NCBI GenBank assembly: GCA_046305255.1 | Contig: JBKCCF010000080.1 | Span: 1-21,296 of the forward strand | Direction: 5' to 3' | DNA: 21,296 bases | DNA from: UBA6136 sp046305255 | Lineage (GTDB): Bacteria > Pseudomonadota > Gammaproteobacteria > Methylococcales > Methylococcaceae | In this document: in pieces, positions 1-8,548 of the stretch | Layout of the letters: every line of letters starts with the position of its first letter | How positions within the stretch are numbered: position 1 is the first letter of the stretch | Translations under genes and position numbers: made by a program | The notes under the pieces: model-generated | The model's database searches: none | What the model was told of the DNA's origin: nothing | What the model saw: only the letters and a program-made list of their open reading frames with translations

Positions 1-94
1 GGCGTGCAAACAGGAAGTTGTCTATCCTCTGGCCCTGATGCCCGGCATCGACTTCAATCAATTGAACAACGGCAGAAGTGGGTCTCGAATTCAT
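1..94 (-). CDS. rluC: 23S rRNA pseudouridine synthase RluC, N-terminal fragment
   Basis: This is a partial gene cut by the left edge of the window; 31 codons are visible. The ATG is at 94-92 on the minus strand. The peptide begins MNSRPTSAVVQLIEV and continues into DAGHQGQRIDNFLFAR. The segment GQRIDNFL is the conserved start of the RluA/RluC/RluD family, just before or at the edge of its S4 RNA-binding domain. RluC converts three uridines of 23S rRNA (E. coli 955, 2504 and 2580) to pseudouridine; that is family knowledge and the catalytic Asp lies outside this window. The gene is divergent from rne, the same arrangement as in E. coli, which supports the assignment over other RluA-family members. 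No clear Shine-Dalgarno precedes the ATG. Confidence 0.85.
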   Translation of the reverse strand, partial: MNSRPTSAVVQLIEVDAGHQGQRIDNFLFAR

Positions 95-647
95 CCCGGT
101 AGAATAGCAGTTTGATGGATTGAATTGCTGATTTCGATTTGGGTTGATATAGTTCACAACCGTGGGTTATTGCGCCTTAATTTGATATAGGCATCCATCC
201 GGCAATAAATGAAACAACAGGGCAGACACTCCAGCGGTGGGACTGATGTGGAAAGCCGCCGGCACCGGACATAATCCTCACTAAACGAATTCCAATAAGG
301 ACCGGCGGAGACACAGACTGCGGGAACTATAAATGTTCCGCGCTCCCGCCGAGAACCTGTTTGAATCCCACTCCGAAATCGCCAGTCAAACTTCTGTACG
401 GCCTAATGCCTGCAAGGAAACCGCGAAGTCGTGAAAATAACAGGGTTTTGTCGCTCGACCCAAGACGAGCGAGCAATCCGCAACCCGAATGTGACCCGTG
501 TAGCCGCCTCGGTTAGCCGAGTACCGTTACCCGGAAGTGAAGCGGCATATAGCGCGCTCAACCAAGACGATCAGACACCTGATCTATAAGAAATGCCTGC
601 GCGTGACCATTGGAGTGGTTGCTTCGGGATGCTAAAGGACCAGCTAA
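95..647 (+). promoter_or_regulatory. rluC-rne intergenic region with structured rne leader
   Basis: This 553-base gap holds no credible gene. It must carry the divergent rluC and rne promoters, but I cannot fix either one; a TTGATA at 144-149 has only a poor -10 partner 17 bases on. The rne-proximal half contains good inverted repeats. 451-457 pairs with 466-472 (7 bp, 8-base loop). 508-512 pairs with 517-521 around TTAG. 503-507 (GCCGC) pairs with 542-546 (GCGGC), enclosing that hairpin and a smaller one at 524-534. An imperfect stem lies at 320-341. In E. coli rne has a roughly 360-nt leader whose stem-loops sense RNase E activity and autoregulate the transcript (Rfam rne5). The long leader here and its stems suggest the same role, but I did not confirm homology to that element. 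Confidence 0.5.
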
Positions 648-3347
648 ATGAAAAGAATGTTAATCAACGCCACGCAACCGGAAGAACTCCGCGTTGCCTT
701 GGTAGACGGCCAGAAACTTTACGATTTCGACATCGAAGTCCCTTCTCGGGAACAAAAAAAATCCAACATTTATAAGGGAATTATCAGTCGGGTTGAGCCA
801 AGCCTCGAAGCGGCGTTCGTCAACTTTGGCTCGGAACGGCATGGCTTTCTCCCGTTCAAGGAGATTCTTCCCTGCTATATCGGCCAGTCTCCCGACCAGG
901 ACGTTAGCCGGCGTGAAATCAAGGAACACCTCCGTGAAGGCCAGGAATTGATCGTTCAGGTTGAAAAGGAGGAGCGTGGCACCAAGGGCGCTGCACTCAC
1001 CACCTACATCAGCCTTGCCGGCAGTTATCTTGTGCTAATGCCGAATAATCCCCGAGCGGGGGGAATTTCCCGGCGGATAGAGGGAGATACCCGAACCGAC
1101 ATGCGCGAGGTCATGAGCGCTCTCCAGGTTCCGGAGAGTATGGGACTCATCATCCGAACGGCGGGGGGCGGCAAGTCGGTAGAGGAACTGCAATGGGACC
1201 TTAACTACCTATTGCAACTGTGGGAGGCTATTGATCGTTCCGCCAAGGAAAAACCGGCCCCGTTACTGGTATTCCAGGAAAGCAATGTCATCATCAGGGC
1301 GCTACGCGACCACTTGCGGAGTGACATTGATGAAATCCTGATCGACCATCCGGGCAGCTTCAAGCTCGTTCAGAGTTTCCTCCAGCAGGTGATGCCTCAG
1401 TTCATCAACAAGGCGCGCCTGTATCAGGACAATGTTCCGCTGTTCAATCGCTACCAGATCGAAAGCCAGATTGAGATGGCCTACAGCCGCGAGGTCCCAC
1501 TACCCTCAGGAGGCGCCATCGTCATTGACCCCTCCGAGGCCCTGACAGCAATTGATATCAACTCGGCCCGCGCCACGAAGGGCGGCGACATTGAGGAAAC
1601 TGCACTCAACACCAACCTTGAAGCTGCCGACGAAATTGCCCGGCAATTACGGTTACGTGATCTAGGCGGCCTGTTCGTAATTGACTTTATTGACATGATG
1701 GCCTCCCGAAACCAACGTGCAGTGGAAAATCGACTGCGGGATGCTGTTCGAATGGATCGTGCCCGCATTCAGCTGGGCCGTATTTCACGCTTCGGCCTGC
1801 TGGAAATGTCGCGTCAGCGGCTAAGGCCCTCACTGGGCGAATCCAGCTTGCTGCCCTGCCCCCGCTGCAGTGGCCAGGGCTCAATCCGGAGCGTTGAGTC
1901 GCTGGCTCTATCGGTTCTGCGCATCATCGAAGAAGAGGCCATGAAAAAGAACACCGGTAAGATCATTGCCTATCTTCCGGTCGAGTCAGCCACTTACCTT
2001 CTTAATGAAAAACGCGCCAGTGTACAGGACATAGAAAAGAGGCACGCCGTCTCAGTCATCATCATCCCGCGTAAGGACATGGAAACCCCGGCCTATGACA
2101 TCCAGCGTCTGCGGACGTCGGAAACAGATGAGGTGGATGCGGAAAGGCCGGCAAGTTACCTGATCAACCGCCCTGCTCCGACCGCAACTGAAACAAGCCG
2201 CCACATCCGCGATGTTTCCACAACCGGTGCACAACCCGCTGTCAAGGAGTTTCTCCCTCTGCCACCTCCGGCCACAGTGCCGGGCATGCCCTCCCACGCT
2301 GCCAGCAAACCGGGTGGTGGGGGTCTGATCAAGCGTTTTCTGACTATATTGACGGGCAGTAAAACTGAAGAGGGCGAGGAGATAGGTCCCGACGCCAGCA
2401 GCGTTGCCCCCATCTACCAGGCTTCTCCCGCAACACTGTACGAACCTCGCGAACTCAAGGAATCGCGTGAGCCAAGAGAGCCCCGCGGACAACAGGGCAG
2501 GCGTCAGGGGTTTGAGCAAAAGCAAAATCGCCGCAATGATCCCAGGCCACCGCGACCCGCACAGGGTCCAAGGCCACACCCACAACAGGCATTCGAACAG
2601 GCGGATTCGGCACGAGAGCCCGTTATCCCAAGTCTGGATGAACTGATGGAGATGGAGCGTAGTCCGCGAGAGGGTAGTCGTCGGGGGGGGCGCCGCAGAA
2701 GAGGACGACGCAACGAGGGTGGATCTAACCCAACGGTTGAGCAGGAATATTTGTTCAGTGAAGATGGCTCATCCACGATTCCAGCAGAGGCCGAACCGGA
2801 TCAGCTGAACTTTTCAATTGACAGTGACACCAGCCTCGACAACGCGACGACGCTGACAGCGGATATAGAAACCGTAACGCCGCTGGCAGAAAGGGCAAGA
2901 CGTCCCAGACGAAATGGCCGTTCGGGTCGCCATCCTCGTCAACGCGACGGGCAGGATTTGGTGCAAAGGGAAACGACTTCGGCATCCGAGGTCGAGGTTC
3001 TGCAGAATGAGACCCCATTGAGCCGCGAGCGCGATCAGGACATACAGGCCGACATTCTCCCCTCAGAGCCATTCGAAACCGGCGCTGAACAGACCAGTGA
3101 GGGTGAGGCAGGTGAATTGCCCCGCAGACCTTCCCGTCGTCGTACCCGCGGTCGCAGGGACCGGCGAATCCCGCTGCGTGCGGAGGGTTCGATTTTAATA
3201 GAGAGCAGACCGGAACTAGGCAACGCCTCATTTGAGCCGCTGGCTGTTGAGCGGATTGAAAAAGCAAGACCGAGCGAACCCAGAGCTGTATCACCCGCTG
3301 AAGACTTCAGTCCTCCCCCAACCGGGCCGACTCACGAGCCGGAATAG
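648..3347 (+). CDS. rne: Ribonuclease E
   Basis: This is an 899-residue endoribonuclease that starts mRNA decay and processes rRNA and tRNA precursors, and it is the scaffold of the degradosome. The start MKRMLINATQPEELRVALVD is typical, and AAAGGA at 634-639 sits 8 bases before the ATG. An S1 domain covers roughly residues 35-120. The DNase I-like site has the magnesium ligands D303 (TAIDINSAR) and D346 (FVIDFID). The Zn-link is CPRC with C404 and C407. These numbers equal those of E. coli, so the catalytic half has no net indel. After about residue 500 the protein is low-complexity. Residues about 555-571 (GGGGLIKRFLTILTG) form a plausible amphipathic membrane anchor like E. coli segment A. 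Arg-rich patches follow (about 605-635, 675-690 and 830-845) that should bind RNA. The tail is shorter than the 1061 residues of E. coli, and I cannot recognise its enolase or PNPase sites. Confidence 0.97.
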   Translation: MKRMLINATQPEELRVALVDGQKLYDFDIEVPSREQKKSNIYKGIISRVEPSLEAAFVNFGSERHGFLPFKEILPCYIGQSPDQDVSRREIKEHLREGQELIVQVEKEERGTKGAALTTYISLAGSYLVLMPNNPRAGGISRRIEGDTRTDMREVMSALQVPESMGLIIRTAGGGKSVEELQWDLNYLLQLWEAIDRSAKEKPAPLLVFQESNVIIRALRDHLRSDIDEILIDHPGSFKLVQSFLQQVMPQFINKARLYQDNVPLFNRYQIESQIEMAYSREVPLPSGGAIVIDPSEALTAIDINSARATKGGDIEETALNTNLEAADEIARQLRLRDLGGLFVIDFIDMMASRNQRAVENRLRDAVRMDRARIQLGRISRFGLLEMSRQRLRPSLGESSLLPCPRCSGQGSIRSVESLALSVLRIIEEEAMKKNTGKIIAYLPVESATYLLNEKRASVQDIEKRHAVSVIIIPRKDMETPAYDIQRLRTSETDEVDAERPASYLINRPAPTATETSRHIRDVSTTGAQPAVKEFLPLPPPATVPGMPSHAASKPGGGGLIKRFLTILTGSKTEEGEEIGPDASSVAPIYQASPATLYEPRELKESREPREPRGQQGRRQGFEQKQNRRNDPRPPRPAQGPRPHPQQAFEQADSAREPVIPSLDELMEMERSPREGSRRGGRRRRGRRNEGGSNPTVEQEYLFSEDGSSTIPAEAEPDQLNFSIDSDTSLDNATTLTADIETVTPLAERARRPRRNGRSGRHPRQRDGQDLVQRETTSASEVEVLQNETPLSRERDQDIQADILPSEPFETGAEQTSEGEAGELPRRPSRRRTRGRRDRRIPLRAEGSILIESRPELGNASFEPLAVERIEKARPSEPRAVSPAEDFSPPPTGPTHEPE

Positions 3348-3363
3348 CTCTAACCTTGAGGTT

Positions 3364-3395
3364 AAAAACCCTGTTACCTCCGCGGTAACGGGGTT
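3364..3395 (-). terminator. Rho-independent terminator of pilMNOPQ, in the convergent rne/pilQ gap
   Basis: 3367-3378 pairs with 3384-3395 over 12 bp, with one G-U on one strand and a 5-base loop (3379-3383). On the minus strand the stem is followed by five T (complement of 3364-3368), about 67 bases past the pilQ stop. On the plus strand no T-run follows, so for rne the hairpin may only block the 3' end or terminate weakly. A small second inverted repeat (3351-3356 with 3359-3364) abuts it. Confidence 0.8.
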
Positions 3396-3461
3396 CCTGG
3401 CTCCACCGACGCGCCCGGTAACCCCACTGTCCGTGGAAATAGGCACGTTCGCCCCTCTGCC

Positions 3462-5669
3462 TTAGCGGCCAACCAAAGCCGAGCCGATGACCTTTGGTGT
3501 AATAAAGATCAATAACTCCTTCTTGTTGTCCTTCACCAAATCCCGTCGGAACATGAAGCCCACCCCGGGCAGGTCACCCAGAAAAGGCACCTTTTCTGTC
3601 TGGTTTTGCTGATCCCCTTCGAAAACGCCCCCCAGCACCATGGTTTCGCCATTTGCCACCTGAGCCGTGGTACGGATCTCACGCTTGTCGATGGCCAGGC
3701 CACTCTGCGTCTGTTCACCCCGCGCATCCTTCTTCACCGAGAGGTCCATCAGGATATTTTCATCCGGCGTGATATGGGGCGTGACTTTCAGTTCCAGCAC
3801 CGCATCCTTGAACTGGGTATTGGAGGCCCCGAGGGCATTGTTCTGGGTATAGGGTAATTGCTGACCTTGCAGGATGTAGGCTTCAGTTTGATCCGTGGTC
3901 ACCAGTTTGGGGGTGGAGACAATCTCACTGCGACCATCAATCTGAGCTGCAGATAGCTCCAGATCCAGCAGATATTCACCAACCTTGAGAAAAGTGACGC
4001 CAAAATATCCACCGCTCGCTGTGGCCGCCGTCGAAGCCAGATCGACCAGGGCATTGCCACTAACGCCACTGGTATCATTCGGTGGCACGATGTCATAGTT
4101 GGTATTACCTTTTGATTGAGTATTGACTGAGGTAGCCCTGTTCAGGGACAACCTGGCCCCCAGTTCGCGGGTAAAGTCGTTGGTCGCTATCACAATTCGC
4201 GACTCTATCAGCACCTGCCTCACCGGCTTGTCGAGTTTGCTGACCAGTTCTCTGATGCGATCAATATTGAGTGCAGTTTCCTGCACAATCAGTTGATTGG
4301 TCCGTGGATCTGTCGTGACATTACCGCGTGGCGAAAGTACGGATTGGGTTACATCAAGCGCCGTGGTTGCTGTGGTCGAACGCTGACCGGTAATCGGACT
4401 GGTTTCGCTGGTCGATTGGTTGGTTTTTTCGGTCGTACCAACCAGAATCTTCTTAAGATCCTCAGCCTTGGTGTAATTGATCTGGATTATTTCGGTACGC
4501 AGCGGTTCGAGATCCTCTACCACGCGTTGTGCTTCAAGTTCATCTCTTTCCTGCTTGTTAAGTTCATCCAGCGGAGCGACCCGAATGATGTTTCCCTCTT
4601 GCCGCTTGCCAAGCCCCTTTGCTTTCAGCACCAAGTCAAGGGCCTGATCCCAGGGAACGTCCTGCAACCGCAGAGTGACGTTACCTTCCACCGTATCGCT
4701 TGCGACGATGTTGACGCTAGTGAAGTCGCCCAGTATCTGCAGGACGGAACGCACCGAAATGTCCTGAAAATTCAAGGTCAGTTTGTTACCGGTATAGACC
4801 GTAGGCCGCTTGCCTGAGGCAGTGCGTTCGCGTTCCGGCAAAGACCGAAAGTCGACCGCGAGCAAACTGCCCGACTGATAGGAAGCGAACTCATAATGGT
4901 CGGATACCGGTATCACCGTAATTTTGACACCCGAGCCGTCGGCCGTAGCCTCAATGTAATGAATCGGGGTGGCAAAATCGATGACGTCCAACCGCCGCGC
5001 CAGTCTGGATGGCAACTCGGCGTCCGGCAGTCTTATGATGACCTTTCTGCCCTCACGTTTGATATCAACCACTGCCTTGGGGTTACCCAAGGTTATGAGC
5101 AATCGTCCCTCACCGCGCTCCCCCCTGCGAAAATCGACATTGCCGAGCTCTTTGACACCGGCGATTGGACTGTAAGGTCTGGCATCAGCCACAATCGACC
5201 CGTTCGCTGGACGTGCGGTCGACTGTGATGGCGGCCTTGTGTGAACTTCGGTTTGCAGCGTCAACACGATGCGATTGCCGTCGATACGGGTGGTGTAGGG
5301 TTGCATGCGGGACAATTCAAGGATGATACGGGTGCGGCCTCCTGCGGTAACTGCCACAAGTCTTTCAACCCCACTCCGACCCACGACAACCGAGCGCTGA
5401 GCCAGATCACAACTGACCCCCGGTAAATCAAGGATGATGCGATCAGGATTTTCAGTCTGAAAATGACGCGGCGGTATGGCCGGGCCGTTCAGCATGAGGA
5501 CGAACTCGAGGCGGTCTCCGGGCAGCACAGAAAAATTCAGCGACTGCAGGCTCAATGCGGCCTCGACTCTCCAACTGCAAACGGCTAGCAGCATGATCAG
5601 AAGTACACGCAAACACGCCGCCAATTTCAGGCGGCCATGCACGCGCAGCCCTGTTTTGTTGCCACCCAT
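3462..5669 (-). CDS. pilQ: Type IV pilus outer-membrane secretin PilQ
   Basis: PilQ forms the multimeric outer-membrane channel through which the type IV pilus extends and retracts. The protein has 735 residues. A signal peptide covers about residues 1-38 (LAACLRVLLIMLLAVCSW core, VEAA cleavage region). Two AMIN domains (about 40-135 and 174-275) should bind peptidoglycan. An STN domain (about 297-365) starts at NFQDISVRSVLQILGDF, a secretin N1-type domain at about 390-475 starts at EIIQINYTKAEDLKKIL, and the beta-barrel secretin domain runs from about 480 to the end. It includes VPFLGDLPGVGFMFR near residue 692 and closes with KKELLIFITPKVI. A Ser/Thr-rich linker splits the N1-type domain, as in Pseudomonas PilQ. 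It is the last gene of pilMNOPQ and starts 3 bases after pilP. The aroK-aroB pair often found downstream is missing; rne converges instead. Confidence 0.97.
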   Translation of the reverse strand: MGGNKTGLRVHGRLKLAACLRVLLIMLLAVCSWRVEAALSLQSLNFSVLPGDRLEFVLMLNGPAIPPRHFQTENPDRIILDLPGVSCDLAQRSVVVGRSGVERLVAVTAGGRTRIILELSRMQPYTTRIDGNRIVLTLQTEVHTRPPSQSTARPANGSIVADARPYSPIAGVKELGNVDFRRGERGEGRLLITLGNPKAVVDIKREGRKVIIRLPDAELPSRLARRLDVIDFATPIHYIEATADGSGVKITVIPVSDHYEFASYQSGSLLAVDFRSLPERERTASGKRPTVYTGNKLTLNFQDISVRSVLQILGDFTSVNIVASDTVEGNVTLRLQDVPWDQALDLVLKAKGLGKRQEGNIIRVAPLDELNKQERDELEAQRVVEDLEPLRTEIIQINYTKAEDLKKILVGTTEKTNQSTSETSPITGQRSTTATTALDVTQSVLSPRGNVTTDPRTNQLIVQETALNIDRIRELVSKLDKPVRQVLIESRIVIATNDFTRELGARLSLNRATSVNTQSKGNTNYDIVPPNDTSGVSGNALVDLASTAATASGGYFGVTFLKVGEYLLDLELSAAQIDGRSEIVSTPKLVTTDQTEAYILQGQQLPYTQNNALGASNTQFKDAVLELKVTPHITPDENILMDLSVKKDARGEQTQSGLAIDKREIRTTAQVANGETMVLGGVFEGDQQNQTEKVPFLGDLPGVGFMFRRDLVKDNKKELLIFITPKVIGSALVGR

Positions 5670-5672
5670 GGT

Positions 5673-6227
5673 TCAGTTTCTCTCGTCCACGTCAGTGAGT
5701 TCAAGCCCTGCCCGGCGCTCATGCCAGGCACCGGCGCTATCAGCAACGATCTCGACAATTTCCACCTGATTGTCATTGATGCTGACAATCTTGCCGTAAT
5801 TTTTACCCAGGTAGTTACCCACACGCACTCGGTGGATGGTATGGTCCGCCCCCTTCAACAGGCCCCAGACCACGCCCCCTTGTCTGACCGTCCCTACCAT
5901 CCTGAGGGTATCCAGTTCATAGGACTCAAGCTCTTCTTTGGCGCGCAGGGTATCCGGCCTGATGCCGGTTTCCACCCGCCCCTCTTCCTGCATTTTCATC
6001 ATGTCATCGGGTTCGAAGCGGTCGCGCAGTTCAGTCGGCCTGAATAGAAACGATTCCACAACCTTAATATCCGGCAGGGACTCTATATCGCCTTTGTCAC
6101 GTTTCTTGACTTCAGCGACATAAGCCTCAAGGTCTGCCATATCGTCATCAGCACAACCTGCCAGCAGCGAGAAAAAAACCGCAAAGAGACGACTAAACGG
6201 CTGAACGGACATAAGACGAGAGTTCAT
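5673..6227 (-). CDS. pilP: Type IV pilus assembly lipoprotein PilP
   Basis: The protein has 184 residues. The N-terminus carries a lipoprotein signal ending in LLAGC, so C25 is the predicted lipidated cysteine. The mature part has a low-complexity linker with the PilP signature (KVVESFLFRPTELRDRFEP, about residues 55-75). It is followed by a small beta-domain (about 100-170) containing GVVWGLLKGADHTIHRVRVG and NYLGKNYGKIVSI. In the known system PilP is anchored in the inner membrane, binds PilN/PilO, and contacts the periplasmic N0 domain of PilQ through its C-terminal domain, bridging the two membranes. It lies 8 bases after pilO and 3 bases before pilQ, so it is cotranscribed and probably translationally coupled. 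M6 is a possible alternative start, but it has no better ribosome binding site. Confidence 0.95.
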   Translation of the reverse strand: MNSRLMSVQPFSRLFAVFFSLLAGCADDDMADLEAYVAEVKKRDKGDIESLPDIKVVESFLFRPTELRDRFEPDDMMKMQEEGRVETGIRPDTLRAKEELESYELDTLRMVGTVRQGGVVWGLLKGADHTIHRVRVGNYLGKNYGKIVSINDNQVEIVEIVADSAGAWHERRAGLELTDVDERN

Positions 6228-6235
6228 CAGGGCTG

Positions 6236-6886
6236 TCAGGGTTTGGCCGCGGCAGATTTAGCCGTCGGTTTAAGAGCCAGTTCACCCTCATCAAGATAGC
6301 GGTAGGTGCGTACCAGGGCGCTCATGGTCAGGGGATACTTGGGGCCGCTCTGTCCGCCGGACTCTTTAGCAAGGTTAGGCGCAATCTTGATGTTATGCAC
6401 GGTGACAATCCTCGGCAATGAGGCCAGGCTGCTGACAAAGCTGCCAAAGTCGAAGAATGTTCCCAGCACCCGCACCTCAATGGGCAGCTCCGCGTAGAAA
6501 TCCCTGGTTACTTCGGTCCCGGGCTTGAAAAGTTCGAATTCAAGTCCGCTGGCAAGACCGGTTTGCGACACATCTACCAGTAGCTCGGGCACCTGGGTGC
6601 GATCAGGCAACTGTCGCAACAGTTCACCGAAGGTTTTTTCAATATCCAGCAATTGCTCTTTATATTCGTCGAGATTGGAGGCCTTACGCTGCCTTATTTC
6701 AAATGTGGCTCGCAGTTCAGCTTCGCGTGCCTGTGTGGCCTCAAGTTGTTCAAACTGGCCTGCGGTATCAAGGTGGTACCAAAGTGCCGACAGCAGCAGG
6801 CACAAGACAGCGACCACCAGTGTCTTGATCGCAACAGGCCACGATCCAGCATATTCGAGATCCCAACTAATTTCGGATAGGTTCAT
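6236..6886 (-). CDS. pilO: Type IV pilus inner-membrane alignment protein PilO
   Basis: The protein has 216 residues. It has a short cytoplasmic N-terminus and one transmembrane helix (about 21-39, IKTLVVAVLCLLLSALWYHL). A periplasmic coiled coil follows (about 42-95, rich in E, Q, R and L). A ferredoxin-like domain (about 95-200) contains RDFYAELPIEVRVLGTF and FGSFVSSLASLPRIVTVHNI, both characteristic of PilO. A lysine/alanine-rich tail ends the protein. PilO heterodimerises with PilN and sets the spacing between the motor platform and the secretin. Its ATG overlaps the pilN stop (ATGA, 6883-6886), which indicates translational coupling with its dimer partner. Confidence 0.96.
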   Translation of the reverse strand: MNLSEISWDLEYAGSWPVAIKTLVVAVLCLLLSALWYHLDTAGQFEQLEATQAREAELRATFEIRQRKASNLDEYKEQLLDIEKTFGELLRQLPDRTQVPELLVDVSQTGLASGLEFELFKPGTEVTRDFYAELPIEVRVLGTFFDFGSFVSSLASLPRIVTVHNIKIAPNLAKESGGQSGPKYPLTMSALVRTYRYLDEGELALKPTAKSAAAKP

Positions 6887-7482
6887 GGTTTGGACTTTCC
6901 CGCTGATGGCTGTGGATCGTCGTCTGCCTTTTTCTCGTCAGCCTGCATCACCTGTAGAGCAAATCGACTGGTTTGGTGCATTCTCCTGGCGTCACCTTCC
7001 GGCCTGGATTCGATAACCTGCAGCGATGGCACTCCAAACCATTGGGAAATATCCAGATTTCGCATAAGCACCGAAACTCGCGCATTGGACTGGGCCATAC
7101 CATTGATTGTCAGTGTTCGGTCAGTCTGGGTGATATCCAGCAACTGCACACCTTCAGGTACTTTACGGGCCAATTCGTCAAACAGGTGGACGATTTCCGG
7201 CCGGCTGCTCTGCAAGGTCTGGATGACATCCATACGTGCAATCAGATTTTTTTTCTTTTTTTCAAGATCCTGGATCTCCTTTATTTTCTGATCCAGCACC
7301 GCCAGCTCGCTGGTTAGAAACTGGTTACGCTGTTCCTGATGGGCAATGCGCTGGGCGATATTGATGTGTACCACCATCATGACAAGCAAGGTCACACCTA
7401 GCATGCCACAAAGGGTCAGAATGAAGTGCCGTTGCTGACGTTTACGCCGCGCCGACCGCCAGGGAAGCAGATTGATGCCCAT
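6883..7482 (-). CDS. pilN: Type IV pilus inner-membrane protein PilN
   Basis: The protein has 199 residues. The extreme N-terminus MGINLLPWR is the conserved cytoplasmic peptide that docks into PilM. A basic stretch and one transmembrane helix follow (about 20-45, FILTLCGMLGVTLLVMMVV). A periplasmic coiled coil (about 47-90) and a ferredoxin-like fold (about 95-175, with GVQLLDITQTDRTLTINGMA) come next. PilN transmits the state of the cytoplasmic PilM ring to PilO and PilP. The gene starts 4 bases after pilM and overlaps pilO by 4 bases. The INLLPWR motif makes confusion with other GspL-like proteins unlikely. Confidence 0.96.
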   Translation of the reverse strand: MGINLLPWRSARRKRQQRHFILTLCGMLGVTLLVMMVVHINIAQRIAHQEQRNQFLTSELAVLDQKIKEIQDLEKKKKNLIARMDVIQTLQSSRPEIVHLFDELARKVPEGVQLLDITQTDRTLTINGMAQSNARVSVLMRNLDISQWFGVPSLQVIESRPEGDARRMHQTSRFALQVMQADEKKADDDPQPSAGKSKP

Positions 7483-7486
7483 CGGT

Positions 7487-8548
7487 TTATTCGAAACTAC
7501 GCAATGCCAGCCCGGTCGCCGTCAACAATGACGGCGCATCCTTGGCCAGATTCTGCCGGCTCAACCTCGCAGCGATGGACATGTTGACAAAGGGATTTAC
7601 TACGGTGATTTCAGCACCTTCGGTTTCCTGCAAGACTGCCTCAAGGCCAGGCAGGCCGGCGCATCCACCCGCCAAAACGAGATGATTAAGGGCAGATTGT
7701 GGCTGGGAGGATCTGAAGAAATGGAGCGAGCGACTGATCTGTTGCCCCAGCAAAGTCACGAAAGGGCGGAGCACCTCGTCTTCGTACTGGCTCGGCATTC
7801 CCCCATATTTTTTGGCGCGCTCGGCGTCCTCGAAGGACAGGCCAAAGCGCCGCTGAATCTCCTCGGTCAATTGGCGCCCCCCAATACCCTGTTCGCGAGT
7901 GAACACCACCTGCCGTCTGTTGATGACGTTAAGCGTGGTCGCCATTGAGCCAATATCGATGATGGCATAGCAGTCAGCGGAAGTATCGTGTGCCTTGGCC
8001 CTAGTGCGCGTGTAGGCAGCCTCCATGGCAAATGAATCAACATCAATGATCTCGGCTTTAAGTCCGGCCCACTCAAGCGCTGCAGCCCGATCTTCTACAA
8101 ACGCCTTGCGGGATGCGACAACCAAAACATCAATCATACCGGGCTGCGACGAGGGTCCCTGGATACTGAAATCAAAGCTCACCTCATCAACCGGATAGGG
8201 AATATACTGTTCTGCCTCCAGCTCAATCTGTGCTTCGATTTCGTCTTCATTCAAGGTTGAAGAAACCTGAAGGGTACGGGAAATGACAGAAGAACCCGAG
8301 ACGGCAGCGGCAGCGCGGGTCAATCGGGTGCCCGATTGTTTTACAGCCTTACGAACGGCGCTGCCAATCGCCTCAATGCGGGAGTCGTTTTTAATCTCAC
8401 TTCCCGCATCCACAGAGGGGATGGCTGTCACAGCGTAGCCCCGCACATCGAAGCCGGTCTCAACCGAGGCAAGTTCGACGACCTTGACCGACGTATTGCT
8501 AATATCAATGCCCAGCAAAACTGGTTTCTTAGCTGCGAGTGAAAACAT
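7487..8548 (-). CDS. pilM: Type IV pilus actin-like ATPase-fold protein PilM
   Basis: The protein has 353 residues, with an actin/FtsA-type nucleotide-binding fold. Phosphate-1 motif: LLGIDISNTSVKVVEL near residues 11-26. Phosphate-2 motif: AIIDIGSMATTLNVI near residue 195. Adenosine-binding motif: LVLAGGCAGLPGLEAVL near residue 295. Between them lies RTLQVSSTLNEDEIEAQIELEAEQYIPYP (about residues 90-118; the part PYPVDEVSFDF is typical of PilM). PilM forms a cytoplasmic ring that binds the PilN N-terminal peptide. It is the first gene of the operon, with its promoter in the 215-bp divergent gap. The Shine-Dalgarno is weak, but an ATG followed by the beta-1 strand makes the start convincing. 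Confidence 0.96.
   Translation of the reverse strand: MFSLAAKKPVLLGIDISNTSVKVVELASVETGFDVRGYAVTAIPSVDAGSEIKNDSRIEAIGSAVRKAVKQSGTRLTRAAAAVSGSSVISRTLQVSSTLNEDEIEAQIELEAEQYIPYPVDEVSFDFSIQGPSSQPGMIDVLVVASRKAFVEDRAAALEWAGLKAEIIDVDSFAMEAAYTRTRAKAHDTSADCYAIIDIGSMATTLNVINRRQVVFTREQGIGGRQLTEEIQRRFGLSFEDAERAKKYGGMPSQYEDEVLRPFVTLLGQQISRSLHFFRSSQPQSALNHLVLAGGCAGLPGLEAVLQETEGAEITVVNPFVNMSIAARLSRQNLAKDAPSLLTATGLALRSFE

Noticed and set aside
2052..2585. A 177-codon open frame antisense to the RNase E tail (and a 179-codon one at 2755-3294)
   Set aside because: They lie wholly inside rne, whose assignment is certain. Their residue make-up reflects the complement of Arg/Pro/Glu-rich codons, and no family motif or ribosome binding site is visible.
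4293..4817. A 174-codon open frame on the plus strand inside pilQ
   Set aside because: It is fully antisense to the secretin N-domains, has no recognisable motif and is not preceded by a promoter or Shine-Dalgarno.
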